Below, piece after piece: positions 7,401-14,688 of a DNA stretch of 27,342 bases. The notes below the pieces were generated by a model, which saw nothing but the letters and a program-made list of their open reading frames with translations, made no database searches and was not told the DNA's origin. Each line of letters starts with the position of its first letter. Position 1 is the stretch's first letter. The translations under genes and the position numbers were made by a program. This DNA is from CAYNEO01 sp964396245 (GTDB taxonomy: Bacteria > Zixibacteria > MSB-5A5 > GN15 > FEB-12), in contig CAYNEO010000044.1 of NCBI GenBank assembly GCA_964396245.1, forward strand, positions 1 through 27,342. Direction: 5' to 3'.

Positions 7401-8477
7401 TTACGCAAATGCCGGCGTCTTGTGACGCGAGAGCATCTCGGTCAGCTCCTGCGTATTGTGGCTGAAGCTCATCGCATCGTTTACGGTTATCTTTCCGGAC
7501 TGATATAATTCCGCCAGTGACTGATTCATGGTTTTCATACCGTACTTCTGTCCTGACTGGATCATCGAATATATCTGGTGAATCTTGTCGTCACGAATGA
7601 TCGCCCTGATCGCAGGTGTCACAATGAGGATCTCCATGGCCAGGCAGCGCCCGCCGCCGATCTTCGGTATCAGCGTCTGCGAAACGATCGCCTGCAACGT
7701 GAATGACAGCGTCACACGGATCTGCTCCTGCTGGTTGGTCGGGAACACGTCAATAATACGGTTGATCGACTCGGCCGCCGAGTTCGTATGCAAGGTCGCG
7801 AACGCAAGGTGACCCGTCTCGGAGATGGAGAGAGCCGCTTCGATCGTCTCGAGGTCGCGCATCTCTCCGACCAGCACGACATCCGGATCTTCACGCAGTG
7901 CGTACTTCAGAGCCGACGCAAACGACGACGTGTCCGCGTACACTTCGCGCTGGTTGATCAGCGCCGTCTGGTGCCGGTGAAGATACTCGATCGGGTCCTC
8001 GACCGTGATAATATGCAGCGGGCGCTCTCGATTGATCTTGTCGATAACCGACGCCAGCGTCGTGGACTTTCCAGAACCGGTCGGGCCGGTGACAAGAACG
8101 AGTCCGCGCGGCAACTTCGAAAATTCCGCGATGACTTTGGGCAACCCGAGCTCTTCGAAAGTCCGGACCTTGTATGGAATCTGGCGCAATGCGACAGCAA
8201 CGTTACCACGCTGCATGAAGATGTTGCACCGAAACCGACTCATGTTCTCGATACCAAAAGAAAAATCAAGCTCCCAGTTCTGCTCGAATTTCAATTTCTG
8301 CTTCTCGTTGAGCATGGAGTACGCCAGCTTCTTGGTTACCTCCGATGTCAGGAGGTCATGTCCCATGCGCTGCAGTTTTCCGTCCACGCGCACAACCGGA
8401 GGCGAGCCCACGGTCAGGTGTAAGTCCGAGGCATCCAGCTTCACCATTTGCTCGAGAAGTTCACGCAGATTGATCAT
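7401..8477 (-). CDS. pilT: Type IV pilus retraction ATPase PilT
   Basis: This 358-residue hexameric ATPase of the GspE/PilT family drives pilus retraction. Visible motifs are the N-terminal DASDLHLTVG, Walker A GPTGSGKST (131-139), an Asp-box region VEDPIEYLH, Walker B REDPDVVLVGEMRD, a His box TGHLAFATLHTN, and AIRAIIRD near residue 288. AIRAIIRD is the PilT-specific retraction motif and separates it from PilB and PilU. The start at 8477 gives the canonical MINLRELLEQM and has AGGAG 6 nt upstream; an in-frame ATG at 8570 would add a non-conserved leader. A 168-nt spacer to pilB leaves room for separate control. Confidence 0.96.
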   Translation of the reverse strand: MINLRELLEQMVKLDASDLHLTVGSPPVVRVDGKLQRMGHDLLTSEVTKKLAYSMLNEKQKLKFEQNWELDFSFGIENMSRFRCNIFMQRGNVAVALRQIPYKVRTFEELGLPKVIAEFSKLPRGLVLVTGPTGSGKSTTLASVIDKINRERPLHIITVEDPIEYLHRHQTALINQREVYADTSSFASALKYALREDPDVVLVGEMRDLETIEAALSISETGHLAFATLHTNSAAESINRIIDVFPTNQQEQIRVTLSFTLQAIVSQTLIPKIGGGRCLAMEILIVTPAIRAIIRDDKIHQIYSMIQSGQKYGMKTMNQSLAELYQSGKITVNDAMSFSHNTQELTEMLSRHKTPAFA

Positions 8478-8526
8478 TCTTGTCTCCTGGTAGTGTTTAA
8501 CCAGCCCATTTGTTGTAAGTAACTGT

Positions 8527-8544
8527 CGATATAGTCTTATATCG
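8527..8544. promoter_or_regulatory. Inverted repeat in the pilB-pilT spacer
   Basis: CGATATA-gtct-TATATCG is a perfect 7-bp palindrome with a 4-nt spacer, about 50 nt before the pilT start. It lies in an AT-rich patch of an otherwise GC-rich region. It could be an operator or a short hairpin. No convincing -35/-10 pair accompanies it. Confidence 0.4.
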
Positions 8545-8645
8545 GAGTTTAGCGGGGAATCTTGAATCAATAGTCGGCCGTTTCAGGCTAATAAGCGCCT
8601 GCAGGACAGCCGGTTGGAAACCGGTGGCGGGAAGGAAATTAATTG

Positions 8646-10340
8646 TCAGGCGGTGGTGACCGCAAAGACCTCGTCGATACTGATTATTCCGGCTTTCATT
8701 TTCTCGACAGCCGCCATCCGTAACGAAAACATCCCGTCCGCCATCGCCTGTTTCCGAATCTGCCCGTCCGAAGTTTTGGCCAGAATCAGCTCTTCGATAG
8801 CCGCCGAGATAGGCATTACCTCGTAAATACCGATTCGCCCGGCTTTGCCCGTACCGTTGCATTCCTTGCAGCCCTTGCCAATGAAGGCGCGCAGGTTGCG
8901 CAGGTTTTCCTGCGGCACGTTCAAGCTGTCCACCTGCTCGGGAGTCAGGTTGACCTCTTCTTTGCAATTCTGGCAGATCTTGCGGGTCATGCGCTGGGCC
9001 ATGATCAGCCGCGTCGCCGACGCCACCAGGTAGTTGGGAATGCCCATGTCCATCAGACGAGTGACCGATGACGGGGCGTCATTGGTATGCAGGGTCGAGA
9101 ATACGAGGTGACCGGTCAGCGCCGCCTTGATGGCAATCTCGGCCGTCTCGGTGTCACGCACCTCACCGACCATGATGATGTCCGGGTCCTGACGAAGAAA
9201 TGACCGTAGAGACGACGCGAAGGTCAAACCGATTTCGGATTTGACCGCCACCTGGTTGATGCCCTCGAAGTTGAACTCGACCGGGTCCTCCGCCGTCATG
9301 ATATTGACGTCCACCCGATTCAGCTGCTGCAGCGCCGAGTACAACGTGGTCGTTTTACCTGATCCCGTCGGACCCGTAACCAGGATGATCCCGTAGGGCG
9401 AATGGATTTTATCCTGGAACTTGTGGAGATCCTCTTCCCTGAAGCCCAGCTTTGTCATGTCGATCTTCAGGGCGTTCGGATCCAGAATTCGCATAACCAC
9501 CTTCTCGCCGAAGATGGTCGGCAGCGACGAGACACGAAGGTCAACCGTCCGGCCGGCGATTTTGACCTTGATACGACCGTCCTGGGGAAGCCGGCGCTCC
9601 GAGATATCCAGCTCGGCCATGATTTTGATACGCGACACAATCGCCGCCCGGTATTTGAACGGCAGCGGCGCCATTTCCCGAAGGTCACCGTCGATCCGGT
9701 AACGAACGCGAATTCGCTTTTCATACATCTCGAAGTGAATATCCGACGCCCCCATCCGGATGGCATCGGCAATAATCGAGTCGACCAGCTTGACCAGCGG
9801 CTTGTCCTGAATCGCGGAAAGCAGGTCAGACTCACTCGGCAGATCCTCGCCCGAGACGACCTCAAGGTCGGGATCGTCGTCAAGCCCCTTGACGATCTCC
9901 GAGAGGCCGTGCGCATCGGTATAGTACGAGTCGATCGCCTTTTCAATGGCCTTTTCGGGCGAGATAACCGGCTGGACCGTGCAACCGGTGATGAACTTGA
10001 TGGCGTCGAGAACGTAGATGTTGTTGGGATCGCTGATCGCCACCAGCAGCGTCTTGCCCAGCTTGGAAATCGCGATGACTTTGAATTTTCGGGCGATATC
10101 GAGCGGGATGAGCTTGACGATTTCCGGGTTCAGCTCAATATCGGTCAGACGGAGGGTCCCGATTTTCAGGTGCTTGCCGATAAAGTTGGCCACTTCGTCT
10201 TCCGACGAAATTACCCCCATGCTCACCAGTACCGATTCAAACTTCTCGTTGGATTCCCGTGCCTTGGCAAGGGCTTCCTCGGCCTGGTCGGCGCTGAGCT
10301 TACCGGCTTGAACTAATATGGAACTGAGTTCTACAGACAT
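8646..10340 (-). CDS. pilB: Type IV pilus assembly ATPase PilB
   Basis: This 564-residue extension motor has an N-terminal MshEN-type domain (about 1-140), the N2 domain with ASDIHFEMYEKRIRVRYRIDG (198-218), Walker A GPTGSGKTT (323-331), Walker B DPDIIMVGEVRD (385-396) and the His box HLVFSTLHTND (411-421). It also has a zinc-binding tetracysteine: C456, C459, C491 and C494. The tetracysteine and MshEN region mark it as PilB/GspE rather than PilT. In the MshEN stretch the usual R-L-G reads E-L-S, and the Gln of the c-di-GMP motif is not obvious, so c-di-GMP binding is doubtful. The Shine-Dalgarno (AGG 6 nt before the ATG) is weak. The gene lies 97 nt behind a roadblock gene. Confidence 0.95.
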   Translation of the reverse strand: MSVELSSILVQAGKLSADQAEEALAKARESNEKFESVLVSMGVISSEDEVANFIGKHLKIGTLRLTDIELNPEIVKLIPLDIARKFKVIAISKLGKTLLVAISDPNNIYVLDAIKFITGCTVQPVISPEKAIEKAIDSYYTDAHGLSEIVKGLDDDPDLEVVSGEDLPSESDLLSAIQDKPLVKLVDSIIADAIRMGASDIHFEMYEKRIRVRYRIDGDLREMAPLPFKYRAAIVSRIKIMAELDISERRLPQDGRIKVKIAGRTVDLRVSSLPTIFGEKVVMRILDPNALKIDMTKLGFREEDLHKFQDKIHSPYGIILVTGPTGSGKTTTLYSALQQLNRVDVNIMTAEDPVEFNFEGINQVAVKSEIGLTFASSLRSFLRQDPDIIMVGEVRDTETAEIAIKAALTGHLVFSTLHTNDAPSSVTRLMDMGIPNYLVASATRLIMAQRMTRKICQNCKEEVNLTPEQVDSLNVPQENLRNLRAFIGKGCKECNGTGKAGRIGIYEVMPISAAIEELILAKTSDGQIRKQAMADGMFSLRMAAVEKMKAGIISIDEVFAVTTA

Positions 10341-10437
10341 CGACGACCTGTCCCTGGTGCGAGCAAATACACCGGCTCGTGACGGTCCCGTCGCGCACCC
10401 GCGCCCAAGGCGGCGGAATCAATCGCGGGCGGGTAGG

Positions 10438-10929
10438 TTAGTCTTGAAAGATATCGTCCAGCTTGTTCTGCGTCTGTTCGGCAAAGTCACCGGCCAGGTC
10501 ATTGGCCCGATCCTGGCTGTCACTGGCCTTCAGATTTTCGAACACCTTGGTCAAGTCCTGCGACGCTTCCTTCGCGTACAGGCGGACCATACCGATCGTC
10601 GTGCGGTCATCGAAAATGACCACGAGAATGGATCGTTCGCCCACGATCGACATATGAATGTGGTCTTTCTTGCCCTGGTGAAAGAGCACCGAAAATTCCG
10701 GTTCTCCGACCAGCCGGGCGATTTCCTTTGTGGAAGCGAAAGAACCGGCCAGCAAAGCCCCCAGCGCGGTCGTATCGAGCGAATGAGTGAATCCCTGACG
10801 CGTGATCAGGTGACCGTCTTTATCGACCAGCAGGGCGCATTTCGCATCGGCACCTTTCAGCATCTTGGTGAGGATGGCGTTGATGGCGTTGATCTCTTCC
10901 TCATATAGGATAAAGCTGTCGTCTGGCAT
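10438..10929 (-). CDS. Roadblock/LC7 protein, MglB-like (copy next to pilB)
   Basis: The 163-residue protein has a roadblock/LC7 fold at about residues 10-125: a first helix NAINAILTKMLKG, then CALLVDKDGHLITRQG, a helix with LGALLAGSFASTKEIARL, and strands FSVLFHQ and SILVVIFD. The last 35 residues are polar and helical (SQDRANDLAGDFAEQTQNKLDD). Roadblock dimers bind and regulate small GTPases; MglB is the GTPase-activating partner of MglA. It lies 17 nt downstream of the MglA gene with a strong Shine-Dalgarno (AAGGAGG). Its length matches MglB (about 160), so of the four roadblock proteins here this is the best candidate for the MglB role. That assignment is inference. Confidence 0.85.
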   Translation of the reverse strand: MPDDSFILYEEEINAINAILTKMLKGADAKCALLVDKDGHLITRQGFTHSLDTTALGALLAGSFASTKEIARLVGEPEFSVLFHQGKKDHIHMSIVGERSILVVIFDDRTTIGMVRLYAKEASQDLTKVFENLKASDSQDRANDLAGDFAEQTQNKLDDIFQD

Positions 10930-10946
10930 TTCTGCCTCCTTATGAT

Positions 10947-11966
10947 CTATTTAATTCCGAACAACCGCTTGAAGAAGCCGCGCTTTTTCTCGGGGCGTCG
11001 CTTCAGCGGAGGCGCCATGTGCGGCCTGCCCCCGTTCGACTCTCCAGTACCGGATCTTCGGGATGGCATATTCTCTCCCAATGACGAAGGCGATATCTCG
11101 TCCTCACTCGAGGGGGTAAACGCCGCCTGGGATATTTTTTTCTGCGACGTTTCGGTGCGCCCCCTGGTCTCACTCCCGGGATAAGGCCGATACGCCGGAC
11201 GCGTTACTTCACCGCTTTCCTGCGGCGCACTCACCGATACCGGCTGGGGCTTCGGTGATTCGCTCGAGTCCAATTCCGACTGCGCCGGCATCCGCTCCAT
11301 CGTTTCTCCGGCAGCCGGCGAAGCGCTCGGACTTTCCGGGTTCGGCATCGCCGTCGGCGCCGATGCGGCCACCTTGGGTCCGCTGCTTTTCTTCGCCTTG
11401 TCCAGAACGAGCTTTATGATCAATTTCAGCGTATCGAACACGCCGTTGCCGACCGTCGCCGAGGCTTCGAAATGTCTCCACCCGCGCGTATTCAGCTGCG
11501 AATTGAGTGTCTCCACCGGCAAAACGCCCGGTAAATCCCGCTTGTTGTACTGAATCACGATCGGCAGAGAATCGAGATCATAGCCGTATTCCCGGAGGTT
11601 CTCCTCGAGGTTAGTCAACGACTCGATATTTTCATCCATTTTGTCCGGCTGGCTGTCGGCGACAAACACGACACCGTCAACTCCCCGGAGCACAAGTTTT
11701 CTTGTCGCGTTGTAGTACACCTGGCCGGGAACCGTATAGAGCTGGAACTTCGCCGTGAAGCCGTTGATGGTCCCGATGTTCAGGGGAAGAAAGTCGAAAT
11801 ACAGCGTGCGGTCCGCCTCCGTGGCGAGAGATATCAGCTTGCCGCGCGTGTTCCCCGGAACTTTGGAGTGAACGTATTGCAGATTGGTGGTCTTGCCGGA
11901 CAATCCCGGTCCGTAATAGACAATCTTGCAGCATACTTCCCGCGCCGAATAGTTGATAGATACCAT
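10947..11966 (-). CDS. mglA: MglA-type Ras-like GTPase with long C-terminal tail
   Basis: Residues 1-192 are a complete MglA GTPase: P-loop GPGLSGKT (19-26), the switch region ATEADRTLYFDFLP, YTVPGQ in place of the Ras DxxG (77-82, the MglA hallmark), and NKRD (141-144). MglA sets the active pole and positions pilus and gliding machinery in Myxococcus and Thermus. Those proteins are about 195 residues, whereas this one continues to 339. The added tail is rich in Pro, Ser and Glu, appears disordered, and ends in a basic/aromatic tip (KKRGFFKRLFGIK). Such a tip could bind membrane or a partner; that is inference. A short Shine-Dalgarno (AGGA) sits 3 nt before the ATG. Roadblock genes flank it on both sides. 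Confidence 0.93.
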   Translation of the reverse strand: MVSINYSAREVCCKIVYYGPGLSGKTTNLQYVHSKVPGNTRGKLISLATEADRTLYFDFLPLNIGTINGFTAKFQLYTVPGQVYYNATRKLVLRGVDGVVFVADSQPDKMDENIESLTNLEENLREYGYDLDSLPIVIQYNKRDLPGVLPVETLNSQLNTRGWRHFEASATVGNGVFDTLKLIIKLVLDKAKKSSGPKVAASAPTAMPNPESPSASPAAGETMERMPAQSELDSSESPKPQPVSVSAPQESGEVTRPAYRPYPGSETRGRTETSQKKISQAAFTPSSEDEISPSSLGENMPSRRSGTGESNGGRPHMAPPLKRRPEKKRGFFKRLFGIK

Positions 11967-11999
11967 AGTTCCTACAATCCTGGGCTTAAGCGTTCACCA

Positions 12000-12341
12000 T
12001 CAACTCGCTATCGCCAGTCTTCCGATGGCATTCTTGATTTCCAGACGGATTAACCCGATGTTCACCTCGCGTTCGGTGGTGACTACCAGGATACCGATAT
12101 CCGCATCAGTGAAAAACAGCTTGGCGTTATCGGCTTCGATAGTGACCTGGCTGAGCGGAGTGGTGCTGAGCCGTTCCAGAGACTTCTGGATATTCGAGGT
12201 GATCGACGCCGCCAGCGCACCGACCGTATCGCCCTCGAAACTCTCCTCGAGATCGGCCGCGATCACTATGCCGTCTTTTCCGACGACCATCGATCCGGTT
12301 ATACCCGGAGTCTTATTCAGTTCACTTAGTACCTGATACAT
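12000..12341 (-). CDS. Stand-alone roadblock/LC7 protein
   Basis: This 113-residue minimal roadblock protein begins MYQVLSELNKTPGITGSMVV, then DGIVIAADLEESF, a central helix with VGALAASITSNIQKSLERL, the strands VTIEADNAKLFFTDAD and IGILVVTT, and a final helix NIGLIRLEIKNAI. This is a full roadblock fold and nothing else, close in size to Thermus/Myxococcus-type roadblock subunits. The start at 12341 has a GGAG Shine-Dalgarno 8 nt upstream and gives the family N-terminus; an upstream in-frame ATG is within the preceding gene. It overlaps the 3' end of the membrane-roadblock gene by 20 nt and precedes mglA by 33 nt. A role as partner of the adjacent MglA is likely. Confidence 0.85.
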   Translation of the reverse strand: MYQVLSELNKTPGITGSMVVGKDGIVIAADLEESFEGDTVGALAASITSNIQKSLERLSTTPLSQVTIEADNAKLFFTDADIGILVVTTEREVNIGLIRLEIKNAIGRLAIAS

Positions 12342-13317
12342 ATATGTTCTCCGTCTTGGAGTTTTCTTTCCGGCCGTATCGATCCTCGACATATTTCCGA
12401 ATGATGTCCATTCCCTGATTGATACGTATATTCAGTAAATCGTCGCTCTGGCGCTCCGCCACTACCAGCAGGCTGTACCAGCTTTCGCGGGCGACGATGA
12501 CTCGATTGTCTTTCGTGACGAGATCTATTTTCTCCGGCGGACCGAAGGGGGAAATGCGATCGATTACCCTCTGATTGTCGGAGGCGAGCAGAAGCGCCAT
12601 GGGAGCCCAGTCCTCGGCATCGATCGATCCGCGCCGGGTATTCGCCAGCAGCAATCCTTCCTGATCGACCACGGCCGCCAGATGGACCGAGCCGTGCTCA
12701 CCAATATAGCGCGTGGCTCGCTCAAATCCGTTGAGCTCCGACGGCGGTGTTACCTGAGTTGTCTCTCGCGAAACCGGCGCCGGGGTCGGTTCGGGTCTCG
12801 GCCGCGGCTGCGGTCGAACTGGACGGCTCGCCACTTTACGCTCTCGTGATGTGGCTTTGGGACGCGTGTCAACCTCCTTTGTCGGGGTTTCCGTAGTCTC
12901 ACTTGGCTGCGGCCGACGCTCGCGATGCGACTTGATCAGCGGCATCAGCACCGGCCAGAGGGCGAATGGAGTCACCACGACCTGAAAGAACAGCACCGGC
13001 GGATAGCTGAATATCCCCAGCTGGAGACAGATCTTCGTGTGCATCGAGTAGATCGCCGCGATCAATAATCCGAACACCGCACCGACGGCAACCCGGTACA
13101 CCAGACAGAGACCCGCCGCCGCAACCAGTTTCAGCAACGTCACCCGTCGGTTGAACAGAAATATTACAAATCCGTAGAAGACTATTTCAAAGGCCAGATT
13201 AATAATGTCGGGCCTGATCAATTCCATCCCGAACGTCCGCGGGAAAACGACCATAGGAACGATCAATGCCAGCAGCGTGAGTAATACACTCAGCAGTATA
13301 CGCTTGGTAGATTCCAT
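12322..13317 (-). CDS. Membrane-anchored roadblock-like protein
   Basis: The 331-residue protein has an N-terminal membrane part with about four helices (7-25, 40-56, 61-92 and 106-128). A proline/arginine/threonine-rich linker follows (about 130-195). The C-terminal domain (about 197-315) has the roadblock pattern: ATRYIGEHGSVHLAAVV, DQEGLLLAN, a helix APMALLLASDNQRVIDRI, strands KIDLVTKDNRVIVARE and YSLLVVAE, and a closing helix INQGMDIIRKYV. The roadblock assignment rests on pattern and context rather than a strong signature. It may tether the GTPase module to the inner membrane. A Shine-Dalgarno (GAGGTG) lies 5 nt before the ATG, and the gene is 16 nt behind the TPR-roadblock gene. Confidence 0.72.
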   Translation of the reverse strand: MESTKRILLSVLLTLLALIVPMVVFPRTFGMELIRPDIINLAFEIVFYGFVIFLFNRRVTLLKLVAAAGLCLVYRVAVGAVFGLLIAAIYSMHTKICLQLGIFSYPPVLFFQVVVTPFALWPVLMPLIKSHRERRPQPSETTETPTKEVDTRPKATSRERKVASRPVRPQPRPRPEPTPAPVSRETTQVTPPSELNGFERATRYIGEHGSVHLAAVVDQEGLLLANTRRGSIDAEDWAPMALLLASDNQRVIDRISPFGPPEKIDLVTKDNRVIVARESWYSLLVVAERQSDDLLNIRINQGMDIIRKYVEDRYGRKENSKTENIYVSGTK

Positions 13318-13333
13318 GTATTCACCTCGCTCC

Positions 13334-14215
13334 CTATGCCTGATACCGGTTGAATAACTCCGCCAGCTTCATGCGCAGCGTTCCCAGGTTAACCTTCATC
13401 GTTCCCGCGAAAATAAATATGCCGGACGCGACTTTTACCATATAAAACACCCGGTCGGGAGTCTCAATCAGCACCGTGGACGTATTTCCAAAGGAATACT
13501 TGGCCAACTCCTGGTCGAGATCGGTGTACGTAGCGGCCATCGTCGCAGCACATTTCTCGGCATCGACATCGACAGCCCATTCGGACTCGATGACCAGACC
13601 TTCGAGATTGATAAACAGCGCGCCCGTAATCTCGGGGATACGAATCGCGTACTGGACAATCTCGGCCTCTGTCAGAGAGGCCACTGCCTTCCGTTCGATT
13701 GGTCCGGTCGGGGCGTCGCCCGCCGCATCGTCAGCCGCTTCTGTCTCTTCTGCGCTCTGCGCCTGAGCTCTCTGCTCGGACAGGGCGCGCTGCTCTTCGG
13801 GCAATCGGACTGCAATGTCGAGAAGCTTCCTGATCTGGGAATTGTCAGGATCGGCGTGGTGCAATTCTTTCAACAACTTGATAGCTGCATTGAACTCGCC
13901 TTTATAGATATAGATCTCGGCAAGCAACAGCTCGACAGCCCGACTGCGGCCGTCGATTTCGATCGTCTTTTCCACCTCCGCCTCAGCCCAGTCGTAGAGA
14001 CCCCGGTCAAGATTGACCTTCGCCATCACGATGTGCGCCGAGCCGTAGGATGGGTGTATTTTCAAGCCGTTCTGACAGATACGAAAGGCCTTGTCCAGCT
14101 CACCCTTCTTGCGGTACGCTTCAGCCAGCGCCGCGAAGATCTGTGAATTGGGATCAAGATCCAGTATCTTCTGACACTTGGAAATACGATCATCAATTTC
14201 AGCCGCAATGGTCAT
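13334..14215 (-). CDS. TPR protein fused to a C-terminal roadblock domain
   Basis: The 293-residue protein has three tetratricopeptide repeats at about 23-56, 57-90 and 91-124 (for example FAALAEAYRKKGELDKAFRI). A low-complexity Glu/Ala linker follows (140-180). A roadblock domain covers about 186-290: AIRIPEITGALFINLEGLVI, a helix KCAATMAATYTDLDQELAKY, VLIETPDRVFYMVKV, and a final helix LRMKLAELF. TPRs bind proteins; in Myxococcus the TPR protein SgmX links MglA-GTP to pili. A similar adaptor role is attractive here but unproven. It is the first gene behind a perfect consensus promoter, with about 60 nt of leader. The Shine-Dalgarno is weak (AGAAGA). Confidence 0.85.
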   Translation of the reverse strand: MTIAAEIDDRISKCQKILDLDPNSQIFAALAEAYRKKGELDKAFRICQNGLKIHPSYGSAHIVMAKVNLDRGLYDWAEAEVEKTIEIDGRSRAVELLLAEIYIYKGEFNAAIKLLKELHHADPDNSQIRKLLDIAVRLPEEQRALSEQRAQAQSAEETEAADDAAGDAPTGPIERKAVASLTEAEIVQYAIRIPEITGALFINLEGLVIESEWAVDVDAEKCAATMAATYTDLDQELAKYSFGNTSTVLIETPDRVFYMVKVASGIFIFAGTMKVNLGTLRMKLAELFNRYQA

Positions 14216-14281
14216 ATAGTGATCTTCTGTAAGTTGCTTGGTGAAAGTCGCTTATAATCCGCCATTCTTGTCGGTCACGGA

Positions 14282-14310
14282 ATTATAATTTCCACATATA
14301 CTTATGTCAA
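14282..14310 (-). promoter_or_regulatory. Perfect consensus sigma70-type promoter of the roadblock-mglA-pil genes
   Basis: On the minus strand, TTGACA (14305-14310), a 17-nt spacer and TATAAT (14282-14287) match the consensus at all 12 positions. The predicted start is near 14275, giving about 60 nt of leader to the TPR-roadblock ATG at 14215. It lies in the only sizeable spacer (107 nt) in the upstream half of the cluster. Confidence 0.88.
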
Positions 14311-14322
14311 CCGAAAACAGGC

Positions 14323-14685
14323 TCAACTCAGTATCCGTTTCGCCTCGAATATTCCAAACAGGAATACCCCGGTTGCCAGTACGAGCAGAGCAGGTACCAC
14401 GAATTCCGGAAGCAGCACCACCTCGAATACGTTGAGCAGCGAGGCAATCTGGCTCAGCGCCAGCACGATGAAAGCCAGCAGGAACAGCTGCCATATTTTC
14501 GCGAACAGCCCTCCCCTGACCAGCGACAGCAGTTGGGCGCACACTGTCAAACAGGCCCCGGCGAATATCAGCACCAGGATATTCAGAATGGTCGGCGGGC
14601 TTGTGACAACCGCCAGGTTGGCGGCGTGAGACTGACCGGCTCCGGCCAGCACCAGTAACAAGCTTAGACTCACCTTGCGTATCAT
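14323..14685 (-). CDS. Small membrane protein of unknown function
   Basis: I do not recognise this 120-residue protein. It starts with a signal peptide (hydrophobic 6-15, then AGAGQSHA, with a likely cut after Ala21). Three hydrophobic helices follow at about 33-56, 64-86 and 91-114, and it ends in the short basic tail EAKRILS. There are no charged or catalytic motifs. It starts 3 nt behind the stop of the DUF4388 gene, with AGAGG as Shine-Dalgarno, so it is almost certainly co-expressed with it. It precedes the MglA/roadblock promoter. A membrane partner of the DUF4388 or roadblock proteins is possible. Confidence 0.7.
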   Translation of the reverse strand: MIRKVSLSLLLVLAGAGQSHAANLAVVTSPPTILNILVLIFAGACLTVCAQLLSLVRGGLFAKIWQLFLLAFIVLALSQIASLLNVFEVVLLPEFVVPALLVLATGVFLFGIFEAKRILS

Positions 14686-14688
14686 ACG

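Noticed and set aside
6731..7465. 244-codon plus-strand frame opposite pilC
   Set aside because: Mirror of pilC with no independent start signal.
9402..10316. Long plus-strand open frame (304 codons) opposite pilB
   Set aside because: It is the mirror of pilB codons; the peptide is rich in Arg, Asp and Val without any domain, while pilB itself is unmistakable.
10341..10437. GC-rich small stems in the roadblock-pilB spacer
   Set aside because: CGCC-TTG-GGCG type stems are short and expected in GC-rich sequence; no T-run follows.
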